A stretch of DNA of 64,000 nucleotides from Variovorax sp. 54 (GCF_002754375.1 NZ_PEFF01000001.1:1-64000), one strand, 5' to 3'. Numbered from the stretch's first letter, positions 29,845 through 41,937 are shown. A program made the numbers and translations. The notes: a model not told the origin generated them from the sequence alone.

Positions 29845-30384
29845 TCAGTCGTCGTCGGCCGCATCGAGGCCTGGAAACAGGACCTCGGTGTAGCCAAAGC
29901 GCGAGAAATCGCGCACCCGCATCGGGTACAGCTTGCCGAACAGGTGATCGACCTCGTGCTGCACCACGCGCGCATGGAAGCCGTCGGCGGTGCGATCGAT
30001 CGGGTCGCCATACAGGTCGAAGCCCGTGTAGCGGATGTGGGCGAAGCGCGGCACCACGCCGCGCAGGCCCGGCACCGACAGACAGCCTTCCCAGCCCTCT
30101 TCCTCTTCATCGCCCAGCGGGGTGATGACAGGGTTGAGCAGCACGGTGCGTGGCACCGGCGGTGCGTCGGGGTAGCGTGGATTGACGGTGTCGGTGCCGA
30201 AGATCACCAGTTGCAGGTCGACGCCGATCTGCGGCGCGGCAAGGCCGGCGCCATTGACCGCTTTCATGGTCTCGAACATGTCGCGCACCAGCAGGTGCAG
30301 TTCGTCGGTGTCGAAAGCGACGACCGGCTGCGCAGTGCGCAGCAGCCGGGGGTCGCCCATCTTGAGAATTTCGCGGAAGGCCAT
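29845..30384 (-). CDS. def: Peptide deformylase
   Basis: 179-residue Fe/Zn hydrolase removing the formyl group from nascent N-terminal Met. All three family motifs are present: [18 protein letters not shown] (metal-ligand Cys) and QHEVDHLFG (two metal-ligand His plus catalytic Glu). Length is normal. Probably one of several deformylases, since it is not next to fmt. It stands on the minus strand after a Tyr/Pro-rich lipoprotein gene, 32 bases apart. Confidence 0.96.
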   Translation of the reverse strand: MAFREILKMGDPRLLRTAQPVVAFDTDELHLLVRDMFETMKAVNGAGLAAPQIGVDLQLVIFGTDTVNPRYPDAPPVPRTVLLNPVITPLGDEEEEGWEGCLSVPGLRGVVPRFAHIRYTGFDLYGDPIDRTADGFHARVVQHEVDHLFGKLYPMRVRDFSRFGYTEVLFPGLDAADDD

Positions 30385-30416
30385 CGCGGGATTATCGCGA
30401 GAGCCTCACCCCATGA

Positions 30417-30863
30417 TCACGGGATACCCCCGGGGTTGTTCTTCGAGTCTGGCGAGGTCCACAGCCGCTCGCGGCCGCGCGGCATCTGTTGCGGTTGCGA
30501 CGGCGTGATGCCAGGCACGCCACCCGCGCCGGGTCGCACCGGCGGCACCACGGCAACCGGGGGACGGCCACCGCCCCAGGGCGGGCGCGTCGTCGGATAG
30601 GTTGGTCGCACGCCAGGGTACGGATAGGCCGGCCGGTGACCGTCGTAGTACGGACGGCGGTCGTAGTACGGACGGCGGTTGTCGTAGTAACCGCCACCCT
30701 GGATGTAGACCGGCGCCGGCACCACCACGGGACCCGGATCGGCGTAGTACGGGTCGGAATAGCCGCCGGAGTAGTACGGATCGCCAGGAACAGCCACGCA
30801 GCCGCTCAGCAGCGCGATGCCGCCGAGTGCGAGGCTGGTAGCGAGAACACGAATTTTTTGCAT
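30417..30863 (-). CDS. Tyr/Pro-rich putative lipoprotein
   Basis: 148-residue low-complexity protein. A lipoprotein signal (lipobox LLSGC at about residues 18-22) is followed by repeated tyrosine-proline units (DPYYSGGYSDPYYADPGP, NRRPYYDRRPYYDGHRPAYPYP) and a Pro/Gly tail. The DNA has a short tandem repeat around 30645-30690 matching the duplicated RRPYYD unit. I do not recognise a named family. Such proteins usually localise to the outer membrane or periplasm and may bind surfaces or metals (speculative). It lies between ligA and def on the same strand. Confidence 0.75.
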   Translation of the reverse strand: MQKIRVLATSLALGGIALLSGCVAVPGDPYYSGGYSDPYYADPGPVVVPAPVYIQGGGYYDNRRPYYDRRPYYDGHRPAYPYPGVRPTYPTTRPPWGGGRPPVAVVPPVRPGAGGVPGITPSQPQQMPRGRERLWTSPDSKNNPGGIP

Positions 30864-30982
30864 GAGGGACTCCTTGTCGGCCTTCTGTCATCGTTCAACG
30901 TCCGCTTGTAGACCCTGTTGACTGCGCGGATGTGAAGTCGCGTAACGGCCGGTAAAGGCCCCAGTCAACGCCGCCGACCGGA

Positions 30983-34212
<3,230 letters not shown>

Positions 34213-34225
34213 GCGCGCGCCTGCC

Positions 34226-37200
34226 TTATGCCGCTTCGACCATCGAGGCCGCCGACTCCATGTCGACCGCAACGATGCGCGACACGCCCTGCTCCTGCAT
34301 GGTCACGCCGATCAGTTGTTCGGCCATTTCCATGGCGATCTTGTTGTGGCTGATGAAGAGGAACTGGGTTTCACGGCTCATGGCGGTCACGAGTTTGGCG
34401 TAGCGTTCGGTGTTGGCGTCGTCCAGCGGCGCGTCCACTTCGTCCAGCAGACAGAAAGGCGCCGGGTTGAGTTGGAAGATGGCGAACACGAGCGCAATGG
34501 CCGTAAGCGCCTTCTCGCCGCCTGAGAGCAGGTGGATGGTCTGGTTCTTCTTGCCGGGTGGCTGCGCGAGCACCTGCACGCCGGCATCGAGGATTTCGTC
34601 GCCGGTCATCACGAGACGTGCATTGCCGCCACCAAACAGCTCGGGGAACATGCGGCTGAAGTGCTCGTTGACGATCTTGAAGGTGCCGCCGAGCAGGTCG
34701 CGCGTTTCAGCGTCGATCTTGCGGATGGCGTCTTCGAGCGTGCCGATGGCTTCGTTAAGGTCGGCCGACTGGGCGTCGAGGAAGATCTTGCGCTCGCTCG
34801 CAATCGCGAGTTCATCGAGCGCGGCGAGGTTGACGGCGCCGAGCGCGACCACTTCGCGGTTCAGGCGGTCGATTTCGCTTTGCAAGCCCGTCAGGCGCAC
34901 CTTCTCGGTCTCGATCGATTGCGCGACCACTTCGAGGTCGGCACCGGCATCGTCCAGCAGCTGCTGGTACTGCTCGACACCCAGGCGCGCGGCCTGCTCC
35001 TTGAGCTGGAACTCGGTGATGCGCTGGCGCAGCGGATCGAGTTCGCGCTCGAGCTGCAAACGGCGTTCGTCGCTGGCGCGCAGCTTGAGCGTGAGGTCGT
35101 CGTACTGGCTGCGGGCTGCGCCCAAGGCGGTCTCGCGCTCCAGCTTGAGCGAGAGCGCGTCCTGCAGCCCGGCTTGCGCGGCAGCATCCGACAGGCGGCT
35201 CAGCTCGGCGCGGGCGCGCTCGTCTTCGTCGGTGAGTGCGACGGTCTGCTGCGAGGCGGTTTCGATGCTGCGGTTCAGCTCGCCGCGGCGCGCTTCAAGC
35301 GTGCGCTGCGAGAAGGTGGCTTCCTGCGCCTGCCGCTCGAGGCTGCGGTGCTGCTCGCGGCTGGCATTCAGCGTGCGACCGGCTTCGATCACGCGCTCGT
35401 CGAGCTGCGCATGGCGCTCCTGGCTGTCGGCCAGTTGCATGTCGAGCTCTTCGAAGCGGCCTTCGGCGGCGATGCGCTTTTCTTGCAGTTCTTCGAGCTG
35501 GGCATCGACCTCGCCGAGGTCGGCGGCCAGCTGCTGGCTGCGCGCGCGAGTTTGTTCCGCGAGCTGCGTCATGCGCAGCGTTTCGACCTGCAGCTCATGG
35601 GCGCGCGACTGCGTTTCGGCGGCTTCGCGGCGGGCCGTGACGAGGCGTTGTGCGGCATCGCCGTAGGCAGCTTCGGCGCGGACCAGCGCGGTGCGCGCCT
35701 CTTCGTTGATGAGCGTCTGGGCCTTGAGCTGGCGCTCGAGGTTTTCCATTTCCTGCTGGCGGGCCAGGAGGCCGGCCTGCTCGGAATCGGGCGCGTAGAA
35801 GTTCACGCTGTGCGACGACACGGCATGGCCGCTGCGCACATAGATCACTTCGCCGGGCTGCAGCGTGGCGCGCTGGGCCAGCGCCTCTTCGAAGGTCTCG
35901 GCCGTGAAGCAGCCATGCAGCCAGTCGTTCAGCAGCGCTTGCTGGCCGGCGTCGTTCAGGCGCAGCAGGCTCGACAGCTTGGGCAGCGCGCCCGCGGCTT
36001 GCGGTACGCCTGCGGCAGGCGCGCTGTAGAAGGCCAGCTTGGCGGGCGGTGCGTCGTTGCCGAAGGCACGCACCATGTCGAGCCGGCTGACTTCAAGCGC
36101 GCCCAGGCGCTCGCGCAGTGCGGATTCGAGCGCACTCTCCCAGCCCTGTTCGATGTGGATGCGACTCCACAGGCCCTGCAGGCCGTCGAGGCCATGTTTG
36201 GCGAGCCACGGCGCGAGCTTGCCGTCGGTCTTGACCTTTTCTTGCAGCGCACGCAGCGCTTCGAGGCGGGCCGAAAACTCGGCGTGGCGGGCGCCTTCGG
36301 TGTTGACGGCCTGCTGCTTGGCGCGACGGTCTTCGTCGAGCTGCGGCACGGCTTCCTGCAGTTCCTGCAGGCGGGCGTCGGACTCGCTGGCGGCTTCTTG
36401 CGCCGCGGCCAGCTGCTCCTGCATTTCGGTCAGCCGGTCTTCGTCGGGTGCGGCCAGCGCGTTCTGGTCGGCGCGCAGGCGTTCGCCGCGCAGCGTGAGC
36501 TGACGGCTCTGGTCTTCGATGTTGCGCTGGTCGGCGGCCAGCACCTGGATCTGCTGCTGCACCTGCGACACGGTGGCGCGCTGCGTGTTGGCTTCGTTCT
36601 GGGCACGCTGCACGGCTTCTTCAAGATCAGGCAACCGTGCGTCGTGTTCTTCGAGCTGCGCGGCCAGCAGGATGGCCTGCTCCTCGGCATCGACGCCGGC
36701 ACCGGCCAGCGTCTCGATTTCGGCTTCGGCTTCTTCGCGGCGACGGCCCCACTGACCCATCTGTTCGCGCAGTTGCACCAGGCGCTGTTCGACGCGTTGG
36801 CGGCCTTCGACCACGAAGCGGATCTCGCCTTCGAGCCGACCGACTTCGGCGCTGGCTTCGTAGAGCTTGCCCTGCGCCTGGTTCACCAGGTCGCCGGCGC
36901 CGTAGTGGGCCTGGCGCACGGTTTCGAGTTCGGACTCGATGCGGCGCAGATCGGCGGTGCGCGATTCGAGGTCGTTGATGGCCTTTTCCGAATCGGCCTT
37001 GATCTTGGCCTGGTCGGCGTCGCTTTCGCCGCGCTTCAGGAACCACAGCTGGTGCTGCTTCTTCGTGGCGTCGCCCTGCAGCGCGTTGTAGCGCGCCGCC
37101 ACCTCGGCCTGCTTCTCGAGCTTTTCGAGGTTGGCGTTGAGTTCGCGCAGGATGTCTTCAACGCGCGTGAGGTTCTCGCGCGTGTCGCCCAGACGGTTCT

Positions 37201-37741
37201 CGGTTTCGCGGCGACGCTCCTTGTACTTGGAGACGCCCGCGGCTTCTTCGAGAAACAGGCGCAGCTCTTCGGGCTTGGACTCGATGATCCGGCTGATCGT
37301 GCCCTGGCCGATGATGGCGTAGGCGCGCGGCCCGAGGCCCGTGCCCAGGAACACGTCCTGCACATCGCGGCGGCGCACCGGCTGGTTGTTGATGTAGTAG
37401 CTGCTGGTGCCGTCGCGCGTGAGCACGCGGCGCACGGCGATTTCGGTGAACTGGTTCCACTGGCCGCCGGCGCGGTGGTCGGCGTTGTCGAACACCAATT
37501 CGACGCTTGAACGGCTGGCCTGCTTGCGGGTGGTCGTGCCGTTGAAGATCACGTCCTGCATCGACTCGCCGCGCAGTTCCGACGCACGCGACTCGCCGAG
37601 CACCCAGCGCACGGCATCCATGATGTTCGACTTGCCGCAGCCGTTCGGCCCCACCACCCCGACCAGTTGGCCCGGCAGCAGGAAGTTGGTGGGTTCGGCG
37701 AACGACTTGAAGCCCGAGAGCTTGATGGAGTTAAGACGCAC
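34226..37741 (-). CDS. smc: Chromosome segregation protein SMC
   Basis: 1171-residue condensin ATPase. N-terminal Walker A at residues 31-38 (GPNGCGKS); coiled coil to about 500; hinge around 510-650 (APWLAKHGLDGLQGLWSRIHIEQGWESALESALRERLG); second coiled coil; C-terminal signature LLSGGEKALTAIALVFAIF and Walker B PAPFCLLDEVDAPLDD. I start at GTG 37741 (protein VRLNSIKLSGFKSF...), the conserved SMC opening. The open frame extends upstream without start signals or conservation. A hairpin stands just before the start. It precedes zipA by 13 bases. The ScpA/ScpB partners are not in the window. Confidence 0.96.
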   Translation of the reverse strand: MRLNSIKLSGFKSFAEPTNFLLPGQLVGVVGPNGCGKSNIMDAVRWVLGESRASELRGESMQDVIFNGTTTRKQASRSSVELVFDNADHRAGGQWNQFTEIAVRRVLTRDGTSSYYINNQPVRRRDVQDVFLGTGLGPRAYAIIGQGTISRIIESKPEELRLFLEEAAGVSKYKERRRETENRLGDTRENLTRVEDILRELNANLEKLEKQAEVAARYNALQGDATKKQHQLWFLKRGESDADQAKIKADSEKAINDLESRTADLRRIESELETVRQAHYGAGDLVNQAQGKLYEASAEVGRLEGEIRFVVEGRQRVEQRLVQLREQMGQWGRRREEAEAEIETLAGAGVDAEEQAILLAAQLEEHDARLPDLEEAVQRAQNEANTQRATVSQVQQQIQVLAADQRNIEDQSRQLTLRGERLRADQNALAAPDEDRLTEMQEQLAAAQEAASESDARLQELQEAVPQLDEDRRAKQQAVNTEGARHAEFSARLEALRALQEKVKTDGKLAPWLAKHGLDGLQGLWSRIHIEQGWESALESALRERLGALEVSRLDMVRAFGNDAPPAKLAFYSAPAAGVPQAAGALPKLSSLLRLNDAGQQALLNDWLHGCFTAETFEEALAQRATLQPGEVIYVRSGHAVSSHSVNFYAPDSEQAGLLARQQEMENLERQLKAQTLINEEARTALVRAEAAYGDAAQRLVTARREAAETQSRAHELQVETLRMTQLAEQTRARSQQLAADLGEVDAQLEELQEKRIAAEGRFEELDMQLADSQERHAQLDERVIEAGRTLNASREQHRSLERQAQEATFSQRTLEARRGELNRSIETASQQTVALTDEDERARAELSRLSDAAAQAGLQDALSLKLERETALGAARSQYDDLTLKLRASDERRLQLERELDPLRQRITEFQLKEQAARLGVEQYQQLLDDAGADLEVVAQSIETEKVRLTGLQSEIDRLNREVVALGAVNLAALDELAIASERKIFLDAQSADLNEAIGTLEDAIRKIDAETRDLLGGTFKIVNEHFSRMFPELFGGGNARLVMTGDEILDAGVQVLAQPPGKKNQTIHLLSGGEKALTAIALVFAIFQLNPAPFCLLDEVDAPLDDANTERYAKLVTAMSRETQFLFISHNKIAMEMAEQLIGVTMQEQGVSRIVAVDMESAASMVEAA

Positions 37742-37755
37742 GACTTGTCGCCCTG

Positions 37756-37774
37756 CCTTGGCATAGCGCCAAGG
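37756..37774 (-). promoter_or_regulatory. Hairpin immediately upstream of the smc start
   Basis: On the minus strand CCTTGGC, a 5-base loop and GCCAAGG form a perfect 7 bp stem ending 14 bases before the smc GTG. The 3' arm contributes AAGG, adjacent to CAGGG, the only Shine-Dalgarno-like sequence, so the structure could modulate translation. No T-run follows, so it is not a standard terminator. Confidence 0.4.
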
Positions 37775-37854
37775 TATTGATTTGTAAGGAAAATTGCACG
37801 GGCCCGCAGCTTGAAGCGGGCCGCCGCCCCAGCCGTGGATGATAACGTCAGGGC

Positions 37855-38625
37855 ATGAGCGATTCCTTGGCTTCTCCCCTCGCGGCGCGACGCACCTGCC
37901 TGCTGGCGGGCACCGCGGCCGCCCTGCTTGCGCCGCTGGTGCTGACGGGCTGTTCCTCCCTCCGATCCACCGAGCGCGCCGAACCCTACGGTAACCAGGA
38001 GTGGCTGCAATCCGCCACCAACCGCATCGCCAACCTGTCGCTGCGCGACAACCTGCAATCGGTGCGCCGCGTGCAGACCACGCTGTACCGGCGCAACCCG
38101 CGCGAATGGCGCAAATCGGCCGCCACCATGGAGGAAGCCACGCAGCGCACCTGGGACGCGATCCTGCAGGGCACGCCCCTGCCCGAACTGCGCGGCGCCA
38201 TCGGCATCGACGCCATCCGCCTGGCCTTCGAGACCGGCCCGCAGGCCTACCAGGGCGACCGCGTGGCGGCACTGGTCGTCGGGTGGGCCACGATGCTCAA
38301 GCAGGCCAACGGCGACACCTGGGACCAGACCATGATCGACGGCGTCAACGCCGAGAACAGCTACCGGGCCGCGCGCAATTTCGAGATCTCGCTCTGGCTG
38401 ATCTCGTCCAAGACCGGCCCCGACGGCCAGCCGCTGCTCCTGGCCACCGAGATCAGCGACCGCGGACGCAACCTCGTGGCCGACCGCGAGCTGTCGAAGG
38501 TGGTGGCGCGGCTCGACCTGCTGGCCGCGCAGGCCGACGAGAAATACCGCCGGGCGGCCCTCGATTTCGGCCAGAACTGGGTGATGGGCGTGGTCATGCC
38601 GCTCTTCACGCTGATCCCCAAGTAG
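37855..38625 (+). CDS. Uncharacterised lipoprotein
   Basis: 256-residue predicted lipoprotein: N-terminal arginines, hydrophobic LLAGTAAALLAPLVLTGC lipobox, then SSLRSTERAEPYG. The mature part is mostly helical with no motif I recognise (SVRRVQTTLYRRNPREWRKSAATMEEA, GDRVAALVVGWATMLKQANGD, NFEISLWLISSKTGPDGQPLLLATE). It is divergent from smc; the 113-base spacer holds a second hairpin (37801-37822). Its ordered, non-repetitive sequence suggests a real folded periplasmic domain. Function unknown. Confidence 0.8.
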   Translation: MSDSLASPLAARRTCLLAGTAAALLAPLVLTGCSSLRSTERAEPYGNQEWLQSATNRIANLSLRDNLQSVRRVQTTLYRRNPREWRKSAATMEEATQRTWDAILQGTPLPELRGAIGIDAIRLAFETGPQAYQGDRVAALVVGWATMLKQANGDTWDQTMIDGVNAENSYRAARNFEISLWLISSKTGPDGQPLLLATEISDRGRNLVADRELSKVVARLDLLAAQADEKYRRAALDFGQNWVMGVVMPLFTLIPK

Positions 38626-38637
38626 GTTGTTCACATC

Positions 38638-38680
38638 GGAAATATGTTTCCCAAATAGGCATTTGCGGTAATATATTTCC
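38638..38680 (+). promoter_or_regulatory. Two palindromic operators abutting the hipB start
   Basis: GGAAATATGTTTCC (38638-38651) and GGTAATATATTTCC (38667-38680) share the pattern GGwAA-TATr-TTTCC, spaced 29 bases centre to centre. They are far more AT-rich than the surroundings. The second contains TAATAT/TATATT -10-like hexamers and ends at the base before the hipB GTG. This fits autoregulation by HipB, whose known relatives bind such inverted repeats. Confidence 0.65.
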
Positions 38681-39001
38681 GTGGACAAGCAGGAACTCAT
38701 CACCGCCCTCACGGCGCGACGCGCGGCCACCGGCCTCACGAACGCCGAGATCGCGCTGCGCTCGGGGCTCACCGAGCGCTCGGTGCGCAATGCCCTGAGC
38801 CTGAAGGGCAATCCCCAGCTGTCGTCGCTGCTCGCGCTGGTCGATGCGCTGGGGCTCGAACTGCAGCTCGCGCCCAAGGGCTTCGGCGAAGGCACCGCCG
38901 TCGATCCCGGCTACCGCCCCGTCGCCACGCGCGTCGGCCGGGCACTGGCTGAAGCGCCTGCCGCGCCGCCCTACGTGCGAGGCCGCCGCTCACCGCCATG
39001 A
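38681..39001 (+). CDS. hipB: HipB-like XRE antitoxin
   Basis: 106-residue HTH protein. The DNA-binding domain is at about 5-65 (ELITALTARRAATGLTNAEIALRSGLTERSVRNALSLKGNPQLSSLLALVDALGLELQLAP). An Arg/Pro/Ala-rich tail follows, which in HipB-type antitoxins contacts or masks the kinase. The start is GTG 38681, directly after the second operator, so there is no room for a Shine-Dalgarno; a leaderless transcript is plausible. It overlaps hipA by 4 bases (ATGA), the usual antitoxin-first arrangement. Confidence 0.87.
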   Translation: MDKQELITALTARRAATGLTNAEIALRSGLTERSVRNALSLKGNPQLSSLLALVDALGLELQLAPKGFGEGTAVDPGYRPVATRVGRALAEAPAAPPYVRGRRSPP

Positions 39002-40296
39002 ACGTCAAGATCCTCGAGATTTCGCTCGGCGCACACCGCCTCGGCAAGCTGTTCCAGTACGCCGACCTGTGCCGCTTCGTGGCGGAGCCCGAGCTGATCG
39101 CCAGCCCGCCGCCAGGCGTGCTTTCGCTGTCGATGGTCGCGAGCGACCCGGCGGCCCAGGCTGCGCTGTGGAGCGACGTGAAGAACCCGTTGTTCAACGC
39201 CCAGGGCGGCCAGTTGCCCGGCTTCTTCCAGAATCTGCTGCCCGAAGGCGTGCTGCGCAGCCACATCGCGCAGCTGCGCGGTTGCCGCGACAACGACCAC
39301 TTCGAATTGCTGGCGGCCTGCGGTGGCGATCTGCCCGGTGCGGTGGCCGCACGCCCGGTATCGGTCGACCGCGGCACGCTGCAGCGCCTCATCACCCAGG
39401 ACCAGGACGCGCTCGAGATGTCGGTGGTCGAGCTGCCGATGCCGCAGGGCATTTCGGTCTCGGGCGTGCAACCCAAGCTGGGCCTGCGACGCCAGGGCGG
39501 TCGCTATGTAGCGCGCGTGCGCGCTGGGGCGAGCACGCGCGTGATCGCCAAGCTGCCGGTGGCGGGCCGGCCCCACATGCCGCAACTCGAAATGCTTTCG
39601 TTGCAGATGGCCGGGGCGGCGGGCGTCGAGGTGTGCCACGCCGAGCTCGCACCGCTGTCGGCCATCGCGGCGGAGCACAGCTATGCGCTACCGGATGAGC
39701 CCGAGTTCCTGGCCGTCACGCGCTTCGACCGGGACGGTGCGCGCCGCATCCACTTCGAGGATTTCGCCCAGGTGCTCGCGGTCGATCCGATGCACAAGTA
39801 CAGCGGAAGCTATCTCGACATGGCGCTCGCGATGCGCGCCTTTCCGTCGCTGGGCGAAGACGCCGTGCTCGAACTGGTGCGGCGGCTCGTGGTCAACGAT
39901 CTGTTGGGCAACCCCGATGCGCACCTGAAGAACTTCGGCGTGCTCTACCCCGACGGCATCGCGCCACGGTTGGCACCGGCCTACGACATCGTGGCCTACG
40001 CAGCGCTGCAGGGCGTCGAGGGCCACGCACTCCCGCTGCTGCCGGCCCCAGTGAGCGCCACCGCGGCCCGTCGCACCGCGATGTTCACCCCGGCCAACGT
40101 GCGCGCGTTCTGCTTCTCGGCCGGCCTGCACGAGCCGCGCATGCGACGCGTGGTCGCCGACGCGGCCCGGCTTGCGCGCGACCAGTGGCCCGCGATGATC
40201 GACGGCTCGGCGCTGCCGGCTCCGTGGAAGAAACGGCTGCAGCTGCGCTTGCAGGCACACCCTTTGCTGCAGGGCATGAGCAAGCGGGGCCGCTAG
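38998..40296 (+). CDS. hipA: HipA-family serine/threonine kinase toxin
   Basis: 432-residue HipA-type kinase. N-terminal HipA_N/couple_hipA-like subdomain to about residue 110. The glycine-rich loop SVSGVQPKLGL is at residues 153-163, with Ser153/155 where the family carries its autophosphorylated serine. The catalytic loop is NPDAHLKNFG (Asp307, Asn312), and a metal-binding Asp lies in APAYDIVAY. All kinase residues appear intact, so it is likely active; the E. coli homologue phosphorylates GltX and induces persistence (family knowledge, target not shown here). Chromosomal, between a lipoprotein and an orphan ParA-like gene. Confidence 0.9.
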   Translation: MNVKILEISLGAHRLGKLFQYADLCRFVAEPELIASPPPGVLSLSMVASDPAAQAALWSDVKNPLFNAQGGQLPGFFQNLLPEGVLRSHIAQLRGCRDNDHFELLAACGGDLPGAVAARPVSVDRGTLQRLITQDQDALEMSVVELPMPQGISVSGVQPKLGLRRQGGRYVARVRAGASTRVIAKLPVAGRPHMPQLEMLSLQMAGAAGVEVCHAELAPLSAIAAEHSYALPDEPEFLAVTRFDRDGARRIHFEDFAQVLAVDPMHKYSGSYLDMALAMRAFPSLGEDAVLELVRRLVVNDLLGNPDAHLKNFGVLYPDGIAPRLAPAYDIVAYAALQGVEGHALPLLPAPVSATAARRTAMFTPANVRAFCFSAGLHEPRMRRVVADAARLARDQWPAMIDGSALPAPWKKRLQLRLQAHPLLQGMSKRGR

Positions 40297-40375
40297 CCAC
40301 AGTGGCGTGACAGGCGACCCCTAGAATGAATCCGCCCTCCCCCTCCCCTCAACCCATTCGAGGCAGCAACCACTC

Positions 40376-41068
40376 ATGAGCTCCATCAATTTCATCGGCG
40401 GCGAAAAAGGCGGTGTCGGCAAATCGGTCACGGCACGCGTGCTGGCCCAGTACTTCATCGATCGCAGCCGGCCCTTCACCGGCTTCGACACCGACCGGTC
40501 GCACAGCTCCTTCACGCGCTTCTACGAGGGCTTCGCCTCGCCCGTCGTGGTCGACAGCTTCGAAGGGCTGGACACGGTGGTGAACGGCTTCGAGACCAAC
40601 CCGAAGCAGAGCGTGATCGTCGACCTTGCGGCGCAAACGCTGGCGCCGCTGTCGCGCTGGATCAAGGAATCCGACCTGTTCGACGTGTTCGAGGAGATCG
40701 ATGTCACGGTCAACTTCTGGCATGTACTGGACGACGGCAAGGACTCCACCGACCTGCTCGGCACGCTCATCGACACCTTCGGCAACCGCCCCAACTACAT
40801 CGTGGTGCAGAACTACGGACGCGGCAGCGACTTCGGGATGCTGCTGGCATCGCAGTCGCTGTCGAAGGCCAATGCGAATGGCGCGCGCGTCATTGCATTG
40901 CCGCGACTGCACGAAGCCAGCATGCGCAAGATCGATGCGCAGAACACGAGCTTCTGGAAGGCGGTGAACGACCGCGAAGGGGCGCATGCGCTCGGGTTGC
41001 TGGAGCGGCAGCGCGTGAAGTCGTGGCTGGCTACGGCTTACGCTGCGTTCGATACGCTGCCGCTTTAG
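40376..41068 (+). CDS. ParA/MinD-like deviant Walker ATPase (orphan)
   Basis: 230-residue cytoplasmic P-loop protein with the deviant Walker A motif GGEKGGVGKSVTAR at residues about 8-21 (two lysines). Switch-like DTDRSHSS and a VIVDLAAQT Walker-B-like strand follow. It resembles the MobD/plasmid-mobilisation ParA branch more than chromosome-partition ParA. No ParB, parS-like array or mobilisation gene is adjacent. It starts 79 bases after hipA on the same strand, and the 137 bases to the convergent ketoreductase gene are non-coding. Role unknown: positioning, partition remnant or conjugation-related. Confidence 0.8.
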   Translation: MSSINFIGGEKGGVGKSVTARVLAQYFIDRSRPFTGFDTDRSHSSFTRFYEGFASPVVVDSFEGLDTVVNGFETNPKQSVIVDLAAQTLAPLSRWIKESDLFDVFEEIDVTVNFWHVLDDGKDSTDLLGTLIDTFGNRPNYIVVQNYGRGSDFGMLLASQSLSKANANGARVIALPRLHEASMRKIDAQNTSFWKAVNDREGAHALGLLERQRVKSWLATAYAAFDTLPL

Positions 41069-41205
41069 ACCTTTGGGGGGCGCCCGACAGGCGGCACGGC
41101 GCGGGCGGCCCCACTGTGCCGGCCGGGCTCCGGGGATGAATGAGTGCCCCGTCCTTCAACGAGAAAGACGAATGCGGAGCGCTCCAGGTTGGAGGCTCCG
41201 ATGCC

Positions 41206-41937
41206 TCAAATCATCCCGCCGTTGATCGAGATCACCTGCCCCGTGATGTACGCGGCTTCATCGCTCGCCAGGAACGCCGCCAGCGCCGCCACTTCCTGCG
41301 GCGTGCCGGCGCGCTTCACGGGCACCATCTGATTGATGAGCGCTGGGTCGAACACCGCATCGGCCATCGGCGACGCGATGATCCCCGGCGCAATCGCATT
41401 CACCGTCACGCCACGCGACGCCACTTCGAGCGACAGCGCCTTGGTCGCGCTGTTCAGCGCCCCCTTGGCTGCCGCGTAGTTCACCTGCCCCCGGTTCCCC
41501 GCGATGGCGGCGACGGACGAGATGTTCAGCACGCGCCCCCAGCGGGTGCGCATCATCGGCAGCAGCAGCGGCTGGGTCACGCGGAAGAAGCCGTTCAGCG
41601 ACACGTCGATCACCTTGTGCCATTGCTCGGTGCGCATGCCGGGCAGCACCGCGTCGTCGTGCACGCCCGCGTTGTTGACGAGGATCTGCACCGCGCCGCC
41701 TTCGAGGATGCGTGCGCAGCCGGTCGCGCAGGCCTCATCGCTGCGCAGATCGAACACATGGCATTCCGCCTTGCCGCCGGCTGCGGTGATTGACGCGGCC
41801 AGTTGCTCGATCGCCTCGGGCCGCGAATTCGCGTGCAGCAGCACGGTGGCGCCGTCGCGTGCAAAGCGCTCCGCCATGGCCGCGCCGAGCGCCCCGCTGG
41901 CGCCGGTGATCAGTGTGCGTTTTCCTTCGAAACTCAT
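41206..41937 (-). CDS. 3-oxoacyl-ACP reductase, FabG-like (ApeQ-type)
   Basis: 243-residue short-chain dehydrogenase. NADPH loop TGASGALGAAMAERFA, NNAGVHDD, and catalytic Ser/Tyr/Lys in ISSVAAIAGNRGQVNYAAAKGAL. The C-terminal FLASDEAAYITGQVISINGGMI is FabG-like. Likely reduces the beta-keto group during polyene or fatty-chain building on an ACP. Last gene of a ten-gene operon whose order matches ape loci, where the ketoreductase is ApeQ. The ATG overlaps the dehydratase stop (ATGA). An imperfect hairpin at 41176-41199 lies just downstream but lacks a T-tract. Confidence 0.9.
   Translation of the reverse strand: MSFEGKRTLITGASGALGAAMAERFARDGATVLLHANSRPEAIEQLAASITAAGGKAECHVFDLRSDEACATGCARILEGGAVQILVNNAGVHDDAVLPGMRTEQWHKVIDVSLNGFFRVTQPLLLPMMRTRWGRVLNISSVAAIAGNRGQVNYAAAKGALNSATKALSLEVASRGVTVNAIAPGIIASPMADAVFDPALINQMVPVKRAGTPQEVAALAAFLASDEAAYITGQVISINGGMI

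Noticed and set aside
37801..37822. GGCCCGC...GCGGGCC hairpin as a terminator between smc and the lipoprotein gene
   Set aside because: The two genes are divergent, so no transcript should end there, and no T-tract follows.
34226..38272. 1348-residue version of SMC
   Set aside because: Upstream of residue V-R-L-N-S-I-K-L the frame reads into a lipoprotein gene on the other strand; SMC proteins start at this motif.
38626..41068. hipBA-ParA region as a genomic island
   Set aside because: Only the operator patch is AT-rich; coding GC and codon use look like the host, and there is no integrase, direct repeat or tRNA target.
41069..41205. Hidden ketosynthase or remnant at the end of the ape-like operon
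   Set aside because: Only 137 bases, no DTACSSS- or NAHGT-like peptide in any frame, and the next gene is convergent.
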